Part shown: positions 18,099 through 27,101 of the stretch, one piece after another
Position numbering within the stretch: the first letter of the stretch is position 1
How the letters are laid out: every line of letters starts with the position of its first letter
Assembly (NCBI GenBank): GCA_015231595.1
Contig: JADGBH010000006.1
Coordinates: 39,505 to 103,504, forward strand
DNA: 64,000 nucleotides
Direction: 5' to 3'
Source of the DNA: Desulfobacterales bacterium
GTDB lineage: Bacteria > Desulfobacterota > Desulfobacteria > Desulfobacterales > JADGBH01
The notes under the pieces: model-generated
What the model was told of the DNA's origin: nothing
The model's input: only the letters and a program-made list of their open reading frames with translations
Databases searched by the model: none
Program-made: the position numbers and the translations under genes

Positions 18099-18932
18099 CT
18101 ATTTTTTTATATTAACTAAAGCATTTTTGTGGTAAGTAATTTCAAATTTATCAGTAAATCCTCTTAACGATTCGGTTGCGCCAAGAATTAGAGTTCCTTT
18201 TGGAACTAAAGCATTTGCGATTTTTTCGTATAAAATTTTTTTAAAATCACTACTGAAATAAATTGTTACATATCTCAACAGGATTAAATCGAATGTTCCA
18301 AGAGAAATAAAACTTTCTTGGAGATTAAATTTTTTAAATTTAACCTTTTTTTTAAGTTCTTGATCAAAGACCCATACATTTTTTTGTTGAGTAAAATATT
18401 TAAGTTTTTTATCAAGAGGAAGACCTCTATTTATGGTCATTGAGTCATACTTTGCCGCCATTGCAAGGAAAAGCGCTGATGAAGATATATCAGTAGCTAT
18501 TATTTCAATTTTATCTAAAATGCTTAACATTCCTTTTGTTTTTGCTACTTCATCAATAAGCATAAGAATAGAATAAGGCTCTTGACCTGTAGAAGAAGCG
18601 GCTGACCATATTCTTGCGCGCCCAGTTTTTAAAGCCTTATCAATGATGGAAGGGATTGCGACTTCACGTAAGTAACTCCATAAACTTTCATCCCGAAACC
18701 ATAAAGTTTCATTTGTAGTCATTGCATCAATAATGCGATCTCTCAGCTTATTAGTATAATCAGTCCTTGCTTTGAAATGAAGTTCTTGAAATGAATTTGA
18801 GCCTGTTTCTATTAAAAGATCTGAAAGCCTCGATTCGATTAGATATTCTTTTCCATCCTCAAGAAAAATACCACAATGCTCTTCAATATATTTTTTCATT
18901 AATATATATTCTGGTTCTGTTATTTTAACCAT
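18099..18932 (-). CDS. cheR: Chemotaxis protein methyltransferase
   Basis: This 277-residue enzyme methylates glutamates on chemoreceptors with S-adenosylmethionine. The N-terminal helical domain (residues 1-75) is followed by the SAM-binding domain with WSAASSTGQEPYS and the late IYFSSDFKK segment. It shares one base with the cheB stop (TAATG), an arrangement that couples their translation. The length is normal. The receptor target is probably the MCP encoded at 20832-23138, though that protein does not show an obvious C-terminal CheR-docking pentapeptide. Confidence 0.94.
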   Translation of the reverse strand: MVKITEPEYILMKKYIEEHCGIFLEDGKEYLIESRLSDLLIETGSNSFQELHFKARTDYTNKLRDRIIDAMTTNETLWFRDESLWSYLREVAIPSIIDKALKTGRARIWSAASSTGQEPYSILMLIDEVAKTKGMLSILDKIEIIATDISSSALFLAMAAKYDSMTINRGLPLDKKLKYFTQQKNVWVFDQELKKKVKFKKFNLQESFISLGTFDLILLRYVTIYFSSDFKKILYEKIANALVPKGTLILGATESLRGFTDKFEITYHKNALVNIKK

Positions 18933-20095
18933 TAAACACGCCCTTTTTCTATTATTTTCGTTATTCTGTCGGCAATAACATCCAGGGGAAGTATTTCGTC
19001 AGCATTTCCTGCTTCGGCAACAGCTCCGGGCATTCCCCATACAACACTTGTTTTTTCATCTTGAATTATAGAATATCCTCCTTTTGTTCTTATAGAGGAT
19101 ACACCAGTCGCTCCATCCGTGCCCATCCCTGTTAGAATAACCGTAAGAACATTTCCTCCGTAAACTGAAGCAATAGAATTGAAAAGAACATCTACAGCAG
19201 GCCTGCAACTATGAACGGGCGGTGAATCAATCAAACTTATTTTAAAATTCCCATTTTTTTTAACGATCATGTGGCTCCCGCCTGGAGCAATGTACATGAT
19301 TCCTGGTTTAATTAAATCGTCATTTTTTGCTTCTATAACACTTATTTGGGAAAGACTATTTAAACGTTCCGCAAGAGAAGCAGTAAACATTGGAGGCATG
19401 TGTTGAACAGCTAATATTGGGAGAGGAAAATCTTTTTTTATTTTAGGTATAAGTTCAACTAAAGCATTTGGACCTCCTGTTGAGACACCAATAGCAACTA
19501 CATCTATTTTTTCAGCTCTTTTAACAATCCTTTCAGACTTCTTGATAATTTCTTTTTCAATTTTAATTTCTTTAGTTTCTTTTTTAAAAAAAGGTATGTG
19601 GTCACGAATTGTTTTTATAAAAGGCTTTTCTTCCTTAATTTCTTTAGGCTTAGGAAGGTCAACCGCTTTAATCTGTTTGGAATACTTTCTTGTTAATGCA
19701 AGGGATATAAGGGGAGTAATCGACGCTTTAAGTTCAGCAATGCTATCATCAGCTGATGCTCCTAAAGGTTTTGGAATAAAATCAATAGCTCCTGATTGAA
19801 GTGCTTTCACTGTTACTTCAGCGTTTTCTCGACTAACCCCGCTTACCATTACAACGTCTATATTTGGAAATTCTTTTTTTAAAACAGCTAATGTTTCAAA
19901 TCCATCCATTTCTGGCATGGAAACATCCAAAAATACTATGTCAGGCTGAGCGAGCCTTATTTTGGCAATAGCTAACTTACCATTTGGAGCAACCCCCATA
20001 ACTTCGGCAATTTTTATTTCAGCAATAACCTTTGACAATATCTGTCTATACGTTATGGAGTCATCAACTATTAGGACTTTGAGATTGTCTGACAT
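18932..20095 (-). CDS. cheB: Chemotaxis response regulator protein-glutamate methylesterase
   Basis: The 387-residue protein removes methyl groups from, and deamidates, receptor glutamates. The receiver domain (1-125) has D57 in IVFLDVSMPEMDG. A long charged linker (about 140-195, rich in Lys and Glu) is longer than usual. The esterase domain shows the triad S205 (GVSTGGP), H232 (QHMPP) and D327 (GMGTDGATG). The gene starts ten bases after the stop of the vapC-like gene, so it appears to be read through the toxin-antitoxin insertion. It is directly coupled to cheR. Confidence 0.94.
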   Translation of the reverse strand: MSDNLKVLIVDDSITYRQILSKVIAEIKIAEVMGVAPNGKLAIAKIRLAQPDIVFLDVSMPEMDGFETLAVLKKEFPNIDVVMVSGVSRENAEVTVKALQSGAIDFIPKPLGASADDSIAELKASITPLISLALTRKYSKQIKAVDLPKPKEIKEEKPFIKTIRDHIPFFKKETKEIKIEKEIIKKSERIVKRAEKIDVVAIGVSTGGPNALVELIPKIKKDFPLPILAVQHMPPMFTASLAERLNSLSQISVIEAKNDDLIKPGIMYIAPGGSHMIVKKNGNFKISLIDSPPVHSCRPAVDVLFNSIASVYGGNVLTVILTGMGTDGATGVSSIRTKGGYSIIQDEKTSVVWGMPGAVAEAGNADEILPLDVIADRITKIIEKGRV

Positions 20096-20104
20096 TATAA
20101 TTCC

Positions 20105-20479
20105 TTACCCACTCTGAATCAAATATTTATTTAATTTATCATCAAATGTAAAAACTGCACGATTTTCTACTGCATGATATGCCCATAAAACTGCATCGAC
20201 AATATCAATATTTTTTGTAGAATAAAATAATAGCGCTTGTTTTATAATATCTTGTTTTTCAACTTTAATCAGATGCTCATCTATCAAGTCACATAAGCTT
20301 GTCCTGATTTCTTCTCTGGGAACATGATAAACTTTCTGGAGAACATAAACTACTTCACATATTACTTCCGTTAATAAAATAGCTTCGTGATTTTCGAGAA
20401 TTTCAGTTGCTCTAATCGAAAGCTCTGAATGATCATTAAGAATATATCTCAATACAATATTGGCATCAACAAGACACAT
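20105..20479 (-). CDS. vapC: PIN-domain toxin (VapC-like ribonuclease)
   Basis: From the ATG at 20479 the protein has 124 residues. The PIN acidic residues are D5 in LVDANIVLRY, E38 and E42 in LTEVICEV, D92/D95 in NIDIVDAVL and D113 in FTFDDKL; these bind Mg2+ in a ribonuclease active site. I chose 20479 because GGAGGTGG lies about ten bases upstream and the known family N-terminus starts there; an upstream ATG at 20509 has no such support. The start overlaps the antitoxin stop by 14 bases. The pair sits inside the chemotaxis operon. Confidence 0.88.
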   Translation of the reverse strand: MCLVDANIVLRYILNDHSELSIRATEILENHEAILLTEVICEVVYVLQKVYHVPREEIRTSLCDLIDEHLIKVEKQDIIKQALLFYSTKNIDIVDAVLWAYHAVENRAVFTFDDKLNKYLIQSG

Positions 20480-20699
20480 ATTTATCTTCCACCTCCTGAC
20501 CCCAGGCATCTTTCTCTATTTCAATTAATTCAGGATTAGCATACTTTTGCAAACATCCTTTTAAACTTTTTTGTGATCGAGGAGCTTTATCTTGCATAGG
20601 AAGAATAATTATTTCTACTTGCTGCCCCCAAAATATATGCGGAAGATTTAGAATAATTCGCCCTTCTTTAACATTACGTATTTCTCGAATAGCTTGCAT
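20466..20699 (-). CDS. vapB: VapB-like antitoxin (DUF2281-type)
   Basis: The 77-residue protein begins with AIREIRNVKEGRIILNLP followed by VEIIILP, a pattern of small antitoxins that precede PIN toxins. The first 40 residues would form the DNA-binding or dimer part, and the acidic C-terminus would wrap the toxin. It lies directly upstream of, and overlaps, the vapC-like gene. An 80-bp palindromic element (20738-20817) lies just upstream, in the region where its promoter would be expected. Confidence 0.8.
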   Translation of the reverse strand: MQAIREIRNVKEGRIILNLPHIFWGQQVEIIILPMQDKAPRSQKSLKGCLQKYANPELIEIEKDAWGQEVEDKYVSC

Positions 20700-20737
20700 A
20701 TCTTTTTTCCCATTTTACTTAAAAATTAACTTAAAAC

Positions 20738-20817
20738 TGACATATCATTCACTTCATTAAGGCTAAAACTAAAGGCTAATACAAATTCTATTGTCTATAA
20801 ATAGTAATAAAATGTCA
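20738..20817. repeat. 80-bp MITE-like element, copy 1
   Basis: The ends TGACATATCATT (20738-20749) and an imperfect reverse complement ending at 20817 bracket an AT-rich interior containing GGCTAAAACTAAAGGCTAA. A copy of exactly the same length lies at 52890-52969 in the opposite orientation, differing at roughly a dozen positions with no gaps. It fills most of the space between the MCP stop and the vapB-like start. Confidence 0.8.
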
Positions 20818-20831
20818 TTTTTAATTCTGCA

Positions 20832-23138
20832 TTAAAGTTTAAACCCTTTAACTATTTCTGAAAGAGCTGCCGCCATATTTGCAAGTTCTTTTGATGACAG
20901 ATTTGTTTGGCTTGCTCCTATAGATGTTTCTTTTGATGCGGAGCTTATGCCTTGTATATTTTTGGAAATATCATGAACACCTTTAGCTGCTTCGTTCGAT
21001 GAATTAGCAACTTCTCTTACTCCACTTGAAAGCTCGTCAACGTGTTTTGCAATTTCAGCAGCAGCTATAGAAGAATCTCCAACTGATTTAGCAATTTCCT
21101 GAACTAATTGAGCTGATTTTTTTGCATTATTTGATACATCTTTAACAGTTTTCGCATTATTTGCAACTGATTTTGAAATTTCACTGGCTGTAGCGGTCTG
21201 TTCTTCAACAGCAGATGCGATGGTTTCATTTATGCCGGCTATTTCATTTATAATTTTGCTTATTTCTTCTATAGCGGCAACAGCTTCGTTAGTGCTGTTT
21301 TGGATGTTTTCCACCTGTCCTGCAATTTCATCGGTAGCTTCGGCTGACTGCTTGGCGAGCTCTTTTACTTCACCAGCAACGACAGCAAAACCTTTTCCGG
21401 CTTCGCCAGCTCCTGCTGCTTCAATTGTTGCATTAAGAGCAAGCATATTTGTTTGGTCTGCTATATCTTTAATTACGCCGACTACCTTGCCAATTTGTTT
21501 TGATGCATTAACAAGGACTTCCATTCTTTCATTGATGTCTTGAGCTCTCTTGTTTGCATTTTGTGATACTCGACTTCCTTTAGCTGTATTTTTTGATACT
21601 TCGTTAAGGGATGCCGTCATTTCTTCAATAGCAGCAGCGATAGTATTAATATTGGATGCAATTTCTTCACTTGAATGAGCCATACCATCAACATTTCTTG
21701 CAGTTTCATTTGAAGAATTAGCAACATTGCTAAACGTAGAGGACATTTCTTCAGTCATAGCGGCAATATTGGATACAGATGAACTTGCCTGCTCAGCGGC
21801 TGATGCTACTGTTCCAACGCTTGCTGAAATCTGTTCTGACGCAGCGGCTACAGTATCAGATTGTTTTGTCATTTCCTCTGCTGATGCTGCCATCTGACTT
21901 GAAACAGAAGATAATTCTTCTGAAGAGCCAGATAATCCATTAGAGGTGTCTGCAAGTTTTTTCATTATATTTCTTAAATTAGTTATAGCTCTGTTAAGCT
22001 CCCTTGTCATATCACCAATTTCATCTTTTGTATCAATATCAAGGGTTGATGAAAGGTCTCCAGTTCCAAATGTTTTAACGAAAGAGGCTATTTTTATAAT
22101 AGGCTTAGTTATAGCGGATGTTATTCCTAAGGAAAACATTATACCTAAAACTATAGCTATTATAAAACCTACAATTATAGTCATAAGACCATTAGTTATT
22201 GAATGAACTGTTTCGTTTGATATAATGATAGTATTATCTATGCCAGCCTTAGCGATTTGAGTTAAAATTTCACGAAAATTATCAACCACATGTTCTCGTT
22301 TTTTACCTAAATCATTAAGTTCTTTCATAGCTGATAATAAAGTTTTCATACCGTTTGAATATTTGTCAGCAGCTTTATGAATATTGGCTATTTCAATTTT
22401 ATTTTCCTGTTTTTTTACCATAGGTTCAAGTTCATATAAGACTTTATCAATTTTATCAAAAATTTTTAAAGCATCTTCCATTGTATTTAATTCCCTTTTA
22501 GACTGGGATTTAAAATTTGCAACTCTAATGCTGTTTCCAATGTCAATAATGTCATTGGCTAAATTTATTTTTTTTACTCTTTCATTCAAAGCTGAAGCAT
22601 CTTTATTATTTTTAATTTCATCAAACATGGATTCATTTTGACTATTTAAAAAAGAATAACAATTTTTCATATATTCCGAGGCCCCTTCATCAAGGGTTGT
22701 CATGGACTTATTTATTACGTTAAATTTTTCTTTAGTTTGATTTAAAAGGTCTTCATATTTATTAGCTTCAGCTACAGCTATAGTCAATTTTTCCTTTAAT
22801 TGCTTTAAATGCTGGCTTGATTCAGCTAAATCTTCTGCTTTTTTTATATATTCTTTCATAAGGTTAAAATTTTTCATTCCGCGCTCTAAATACGATTCCT
22901 CTCCAGTTAATCCATATCCTCTGAAATCAAAAATAGCTAAAAGAAAATCTCTTAAAATTTCATCACAAATTTGAACTTCAGGAATATATTCTTTTGAAAG
23001 CATATCTGTTTTATTATCGATATTATTCATTATGATTAAAGTTATAATACCTATAATAAGAGTAATACCTATAATGATTCCAAAACCTATTCCTATTTTT
23101 TTACCAATTTTTATATTCGCCATCATTTGTTGTAGCAT
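20832..23138 (-). CDS. Methyl-accepting chemotaxis protein
   Basis: The 768-residue receptor has a first membrane segment at about 17-38, a helical periplasmic sensor of about 270 residues, a second segment at 318-342, a HAMP domain to about 395 and a long cytoplasmic coiled coil. The signalling tip ([18 protein letters not shown] and [13 protein letters not shown]) is near 560-600. The size and all-helical look of the sensor resemble the HBM ligand domain of McpS-type receptors that bind organic acids; that assignment is tentative. It lies 44 bases downstream of cheW in the same direction. The ligand is unknown. Confidence 0.94.
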   Translation of the reverse strand: MLQQMMANIKIGKKIGIGFGIIIGITLIIGIITLIIMNNIDNKTDMLSKEYIPEVQICDEILRDFLLAIFDFRGYGLTGEESYLERGMKNFNLMKEYIKKAEDLAESSQHLKQLKEKLTIAVAEANKYEDLLNQTKEKFNVINKSMTTLDEGASEYMKNCYSFLNSQNESMFDEIKNNKDASALNERVKKINLANDIIDIGNSIRVANFKSQSKRELNTMEDALKIFDKIDKVLYELEPMVKKQENKIEIANIHKAADKYSNGMKTLLSAMKELNDLGKKREHVVDNFREILTQIAKAGIDNTIIISNETVHSITNGLMTIIVGFIIAIVLGIMFSLGITSAITKPIIKIASFVKTFGTGDLSSTLDIDTKDEIGDMTRELNRAITNLRNIMKKLADTSNGLSGSSEELSSVSSQMAASAEEMTKQSDTVAAASEQISASVGTVASAAEQASSSVSNIAAMTEEMSSTFSNVANSSNETARNVDGMAHSSEEIASNINTIAAAIEEMTASLNEVSKNTAKGSRVSQNANKRAQDINERMEVLVNASKQIGKVVGVIKDIADQTNMLALNATIEAAGAGEAGKGFAVVAGEVKELAKQSAEATDEIAGQVENIQNSTNEAVAAIEEISKIINEIAGINETIASAVEEQTATASEISKSVANNAKTVKDVSNNAKKSAQLVQEIAKSVGDSSIAAAEIAKHVDELSSGVREVANSSNEAAKGVHDISKNIQGISSASKETSIGASQTNLSSKELANMAAALSEIVKGFKL

Positions 23139-23181
23139 ATCTATCCTCCTAAATTATTTATTGAATTTAATTTTCTTTAAT

Positions 23182-23667
23182 TTAACCTAAATTCATTATA
23201 AGGTTTAAAATAGCATTTACATCAAGAAGAATTACTAAATTACCACCCCTTTTAACTACTCCTCTAATAAGTTCTCTATCAACAGAATCAAGGTTTGGAG
23301 GAGGTGGCAGAATTTTATCTTCTTCCACATTAATTACATCATCCATCTTATCTATAAGGAAACCTACAATATCTTCTCCTAAATCAATAGAACGAATATA
23401 TCCCTCATGTTTTACATGAGCTATTTCATCATTTGTTTTAAAAATAAGGAGCCTGCAGTTATTTATATCTGGAGTAGGCTCTCTATCAAGACATACATTC
23501 AAATCTATTACAGTTACGACTCTTCCTCTAAGATTCATTAAACCTTTAAAATGAGGCGAAGCAGACGGTATTGGAGTAAGAGACATATGCCGATAAATTT
23601 CTTTTACAAGCAGGATATCAACTCCGAGTAAAGTTTCGCCTAAACAAAAGGTTGCTATTTTTTGCAT
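23182..23667 (-). CDS. cheW: Chemotaxis coupling protein
   Basis: The 161-residue single-domain CheW bridges receptors and CheA. Family features are visible: FCLGETLLGVDILLVKEI at the N-terminus, the FKGLMNLRGRVVTVIDL core at about 44-60, and VGFLIDKMDDVINVEEDKILPPP near 108-130. It lies 18 bases after the cheA stop, preceding the MCP gene. Length and order are those of an ordinary chemotaxis operon. Confidence 0.94.
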   Translation of the reverse strand: MQKIATFCLGETLLGVDILLVKEIYRHMSLTPIPSASPHFKGLMNLRGRVVTVIDLNVCLDREPTPDINNCRLLIFKTNDEIAHVKHEGYIRSIDLGEDIVGFLIDKMDDVINVEEDKILPPPPNLDSVDRELIRGVVKRGGNLVILLDVNAILNLIMNLG

Positions 23668-23685
23668 ATAATTATACTCCTAAAA

Positions 23686-26600
23686 TTATTTAATTATTGC
23701 GGCAAGTTTATTAAGAAGACGAGTTTTATTAAGCTTACCTTCCCAATCACTAAAACCAGCTTCAATTCCTTTTTGATAAATATTATCATCTGAAATAGAA
23801 GAAACAGCCAAAACTGGAAGGTTTTTCAATTTTTCATCTGACCTTATGGTTTTTATAAGCTCCCATCCATCCATTTCAGGCATAACAATATCAAGAACAA
23901 CGCCATTAACAAATTTTTGTTCCAGTATTTTTAAAGCTTTCTTACCGTTTTCTGCTTCAAGAACTTCATATCCTGCTGATTCAAGATATTCCCTTTCAAC
24001 CATTCTAAAAAAAGGAGTATCATCTACTAAAAGAATTTTCTTTTTCTTTTTGTCGGTCCCTTCTGTTTTAGATTGATACCACTCTGGAGCAGCCATTTCA
24101 AACAAACGATAAATGTCTGGAAGTAAAGTAATTTTTCCGTCAAGCACAGCAGACCCAAAAAGTCCAGGAGCCATTATTGTTTCAACATCTAAGTCAATAG
24201 CAGTATTCATAGTTCCAATAACTTTATTAATAACTATCCCGATTGGATATTTCATGTGTTTTGGAACAATAACCCCTATAGTATCTGATTTATTCCTTTC
24301 AGGCCTTGTAATAGGAAGATAGTCTTCAAAAAATATAAGTCTTAATTTTTTTCCTTGATACTGTAAAAATTGCTTATCTTTTACACGCTCAATGCTTGAA
24401 ACTTTAACGCTCTCTATTCTTGTTATAAGCTCTAAAGGAAGAGCGAATCTTTCTTCTGTATTATTATCAAAAATTAAAAGGGTTTGCGTTTCTTGTTCGG
24501 TTGTAACACCTTTTTCACTTATTTTAATATCGGTTTCAGAAAAATCAAGATGTTTCAAGCCTGCTTTTTCGAATAAGCCTCCTACATCAATTATAAGAGA
24601 AACCGTCCCATTGCCCATGATGCTTGCACCGCTAAAAAATTTCATTTTTTTCAGATACCTTGGAAGCGGTTTTACTACAATTTCCTCAATATTTTCTACA
24701 CTCTCAACAATAAGACCGAATTGAGTATCTCCACTTTTAACTACTAAAATTCTTAATGGTTCTTTTATATTTAAAATTTCGGATTTATTTTCTTTGTTAG
24801 AGAAACCGAGTATTTCTTTTAGATTGACAAGGGGTAAAAGCATTTCCCTAAGCCTTAAAACTCTGCAGTCTTGAATTATATTTACACGATTTTTTATTTC
24901 TTCGGGCTTTATTCTAACAAGTTCATCTATATTAGCTTCTGGAAGTATAAAAGACTGGCCTCCGGTTTTTATTGTTAGTCCTGATACAATGGCAAGGGTT
25001 AATGGAAGGACAAGGCTCATTTTTGTGCCTTTGCCGGCTTTTGTGTCAATATTAACGAATCCGCTAAGGTGTTCTATATTTGTTACAACTACATCCATAC
25101 CAACGCCTCTGCCGCTGACAGAAGTAACTTGTTCTGCAGTTGAAAAACCGGGTTTAAATATTAACTTTACAAGGTCTTTTTCAGTCATTGAAGATAATTG
25201 TTCTTTTGTTATTAAACCTTTTTCTATAGCTTTTTTAGCGACTTTTTTTCCATCTATTCCTTTTCCGTCATCTATTACTTCTAAATGAACCTGTCCGGCT
25301 TGGTGAAAAGCTTTAAGTTCGATAGATCCGTATCTTGGTTTTCCAGCTTTTTCCCTATCTTCTGGCAATTCAATGCCATGGTCAACACAATTTCTAATTA
25401 AATGGGTTAAAGGATCGGATAAGGATTCAATTATTGATTTATCAAGTTCAACATCTTCTCCAAAAGTTTCCAGCTTTATTTCTTTTTTAAGGTTTTTTGC
25501 AAGGTCTCTTACTATTCTATGGAATTTTCCAAAAAGTATCGACACCGGCTGCATACGCATTTGCATGATTTTTTCCTGCATTTCAGTTGTTATTCTGCTT
25601 ATATGCTGCAATACAGGATTAAGGCCGGAAGTTGATTTAGCTAAAGGAAACGCTATCTGCATTAATTGATTCCTGCCTAAAACAAGTTCTCCAGCAAGAT
25701 TAACAAGCTCATTTAAAAAATTTACTCCTACACGTATTTTTTCTTCAGATTGAATGACTCGCCCTTTTAATTGAGTTTTTTCCTGTTTTAAATCATCTGA
25801 TTTGGGCTCTTCTTTTAGCTCGTCAATTTCTTCTTCTATGTGATCATGTTTCTTTAAAATTTCTTCCTTTTCATCTTTTTTTATAACATCTGTTGTTTTA
25901 ACGTCCAAAGCTTCTTCACGATTAGGCTCGTTGAATTTTAACTGTGGAATATGGCTTAAAATTTTTGATGATTGTTCTTTATAGTCTGAATAATCAAGCA
26001 TTTTTATTCTATCTGGAGGAAGTTCAAGGGCTAACGGCACAAGATCGGGTTCCAATATAGTTGCATATAAAAAAACAAAAGAAAGTTCGTTTTCAAAACA
26101 ATTGGAAAGATCTATTACACTGTCTAAGTTTAAGTTTGCATCAATAAATTCCCCTGACGATTCCATAACTTTTATAAAGTCAAAAGGCGTTTTATTATTC
26201 TTTTGTAAATCTTCTTTTAAATAAAGTATGATCGAATAAAGGAAATACCCGCCTTTTTTGTAACGCGCAAGGTTATCTTCAGGGATATGAAAAATTTTAA
26301 CAGTATTATCTGAAGGAGTTTTTTCTTTAACTGGAAATTTCTTTTTACTTGAGCCTTTATTAGAAAGAAGTGCATTAAGGCTGTTGAGTTCTTTTTCGAT
26401 ATCTACATTTTCACTTGAAGATACATCATCAACCATTTTTTTTAAAGAATCTACTCCAAGAAGCAGACTATCTACGAATTCCTGAGACGCTTCTATTTTT
26501 TTGTCGCGTAAAAGGGAAAGCAAGTTTTCCATTACATGGGTAAGTTCACTTATTTTTTTTAACCCAAAAAAACCAGCCGCGCCTTTAACACTGTGAATAG

Positions 26601-26739
26601 CCCTAAACACTCTATTTACAACTTCAGATTCGATATTGTCTCCGCCTTTTTCTATATCAAGCAAATCTGGTTCAATGTTTTGAAGGTGCTGCTGGGATTC
26701 TTCAACAAAGTTAGCTAAAAGCTCATCTTGATCAATCAT
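23686..26739 (-). CDS. cheA: Hybrid chemotaxis histidine kinase CheA with C-terminal receiver
   Basis: This 1017-residue kinase is much longer than classical CheA (about 650). In order: an Hpt domain with H49 in FRAIHSVKGAAGFFG, a variable region to about 320 with an acidic/Lys-rich stretch, dimerisation helices, the ATPase domain (LIRNCVDHGIE, DDGKGI, SGRGVGMDVV), two successive CheW-like regions and a receiver at about 895-1017 with its Asp in VVLDIVMPEMDG. The C-terminal receiver may act as a phosphate sink or as an internal output. It starts one base after the STAS gene ends and is followed by cheW. I see no recognisable P2 domain. Confidence 0.94.
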   Translation of the reverse strand: MIDQDELLANFVEESQQHLQNIEPDLLDIEKGGDNIESEVVNRVFRAIHSVKGAAGFFGLKKISELTHVMENLLSLLRDKKIEASQEFVDSLLLGVDSLKKMVDDVSSSENVDIEKELNSLNALLSNKGSSKKKFPVKEKTPSDNTVKIFHIPEDNLARYKKGGYFLYSIILYLKEDLQKNNKTPFDFIKVMESSGEFIDANLNLDSVIDLSNCFENELSFVFLYATILEPDLVPLALELPPDRIKMLDYSDYKEQSSKILSHIPQLKFNEPNREEALDVKTTDVIKKDEKEEILKKHDHIEEEIDELKEEPKSDDLKQEKTQLKGRVIQSEEKIRVGVNFLNELVNLAGELVLGRNQLMQIAFPLAKSTSGLNPVLQHISRITTEMQEKIMQMRMQPVSILFGKFHRIVRDLAKNLKKEIKLETFGEDVELDKSIIESLSDPLTHLIRNCVDHGIELPEDREKAGKPRYGSIELKAFHQAGQVHLEVIDDGKGIDGKKVAKKAIEKGLITKEQLSSMTEKDLVKLIFKPGFSTAEQVTSVSGRGVGMDVVVTNIEHLSGFVNIDTKAGKGTKMSLVLPLTLAIVSGLTIKTGGQSFILPEANIDELVRIKPEEIKNRVNIIQDCRVLRLREMLLPLVNLKEILGFSNKENKSEILNIKEPLRILVVKSGDTQFGLIVESVENIEEIVVKPLPRYLKKMKFFSGASIMGNGTVSLIIDVGGLFEKAGLKHLDFSETDIKISEKGVTTEQETQTLLIFDNNTEERFALPLELITRIESVKVSSIERVKDKQFLQYQGKKLRLIFFEDYLPITRPERNKSDTIGVIVPKHMKYPIGIVINKVIGTMNTAIDLDVETIMAPGLFGSAVLDGKITLLPDIYRLFEMAAPEWYQSKTEGTDKKKKKILLVDDTPFFRMVEREYLESAGYEVLEAENGKKALKILEQKFVNGVVLDIVMPEMDGWELIKTIRSDEKLKNLPVLAVSSISDDNIYQKGIEAGFSDWEGKLNKTRLLNKLAAIIK

Positions 26740-26740
26740 T

Positions 26741-27058
26741 TTACTCCTCCTCAGCCTTTACAGTAAAAAGCGTCGGAAATCTAAAAAAAGATGCTATTTT
26801 CATAAATTTTTTGCCACCATTGATTATAGAAAAATTTTTATGCTCAGAATTTATTTGGCGATACAATCCAATAATTAGATTTACACCAAGGGAGTCCACA
26901 ACTTCAATACCTTGAACATCAAGGATAATATTATGATGTGCATCTGAATTTTTCTTTAGCTCATCCCAAAAAAAATTCCGCGTTTTTTCTATAGTACTTG
27001 CAACAAGATCTGTTTCCGGAATTAAAAATAATGTATCGTCTTTTTTATTGGATTGCAT
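26741..27058 (-). CDS. STAS-domain anti-sigma-factor-antagonist-like protein
   Basis: The 105-residue protein has the STAS signature IILDVQGIEVVDSLGVNLIIGLYR, with the Ser of DSLG at the position phosphorylated in RsbV/SpoIIAA. It would bind an anti-sigma-type kinase or be dephosphorylated by a PP2C phosphatase. The adjoining upstream gene encodes exactly such PP2C and ATPase domains in one protein, so the two probably form a partner-switching module. It lies directly before cheA in the same operon. Confidence 0.88.
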   Translation of the reverse strand: MQSNKKDDTLFLIPETDLVASTIEKTRNFFWDELKKNSDAHHNIILDVQGIEVVDSLGVNLIIGLYRQINSEHKNFSIINGGKKFMKIASFFRFPTLFTVKAEEE

Positions 27059-27101
27059 TTATGTTTCTCCTATTATTTTTTTGATAATTATAGTTTGCTT
27101 G

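Noticed and set aside
24392..25669. Plus-strand open frames opposite cheA
   Set aside because: Several 98-110-codon frames run antisense to the well-supported CheA; their Ser/Ile/Phe-rich translations look like antisense shadows.
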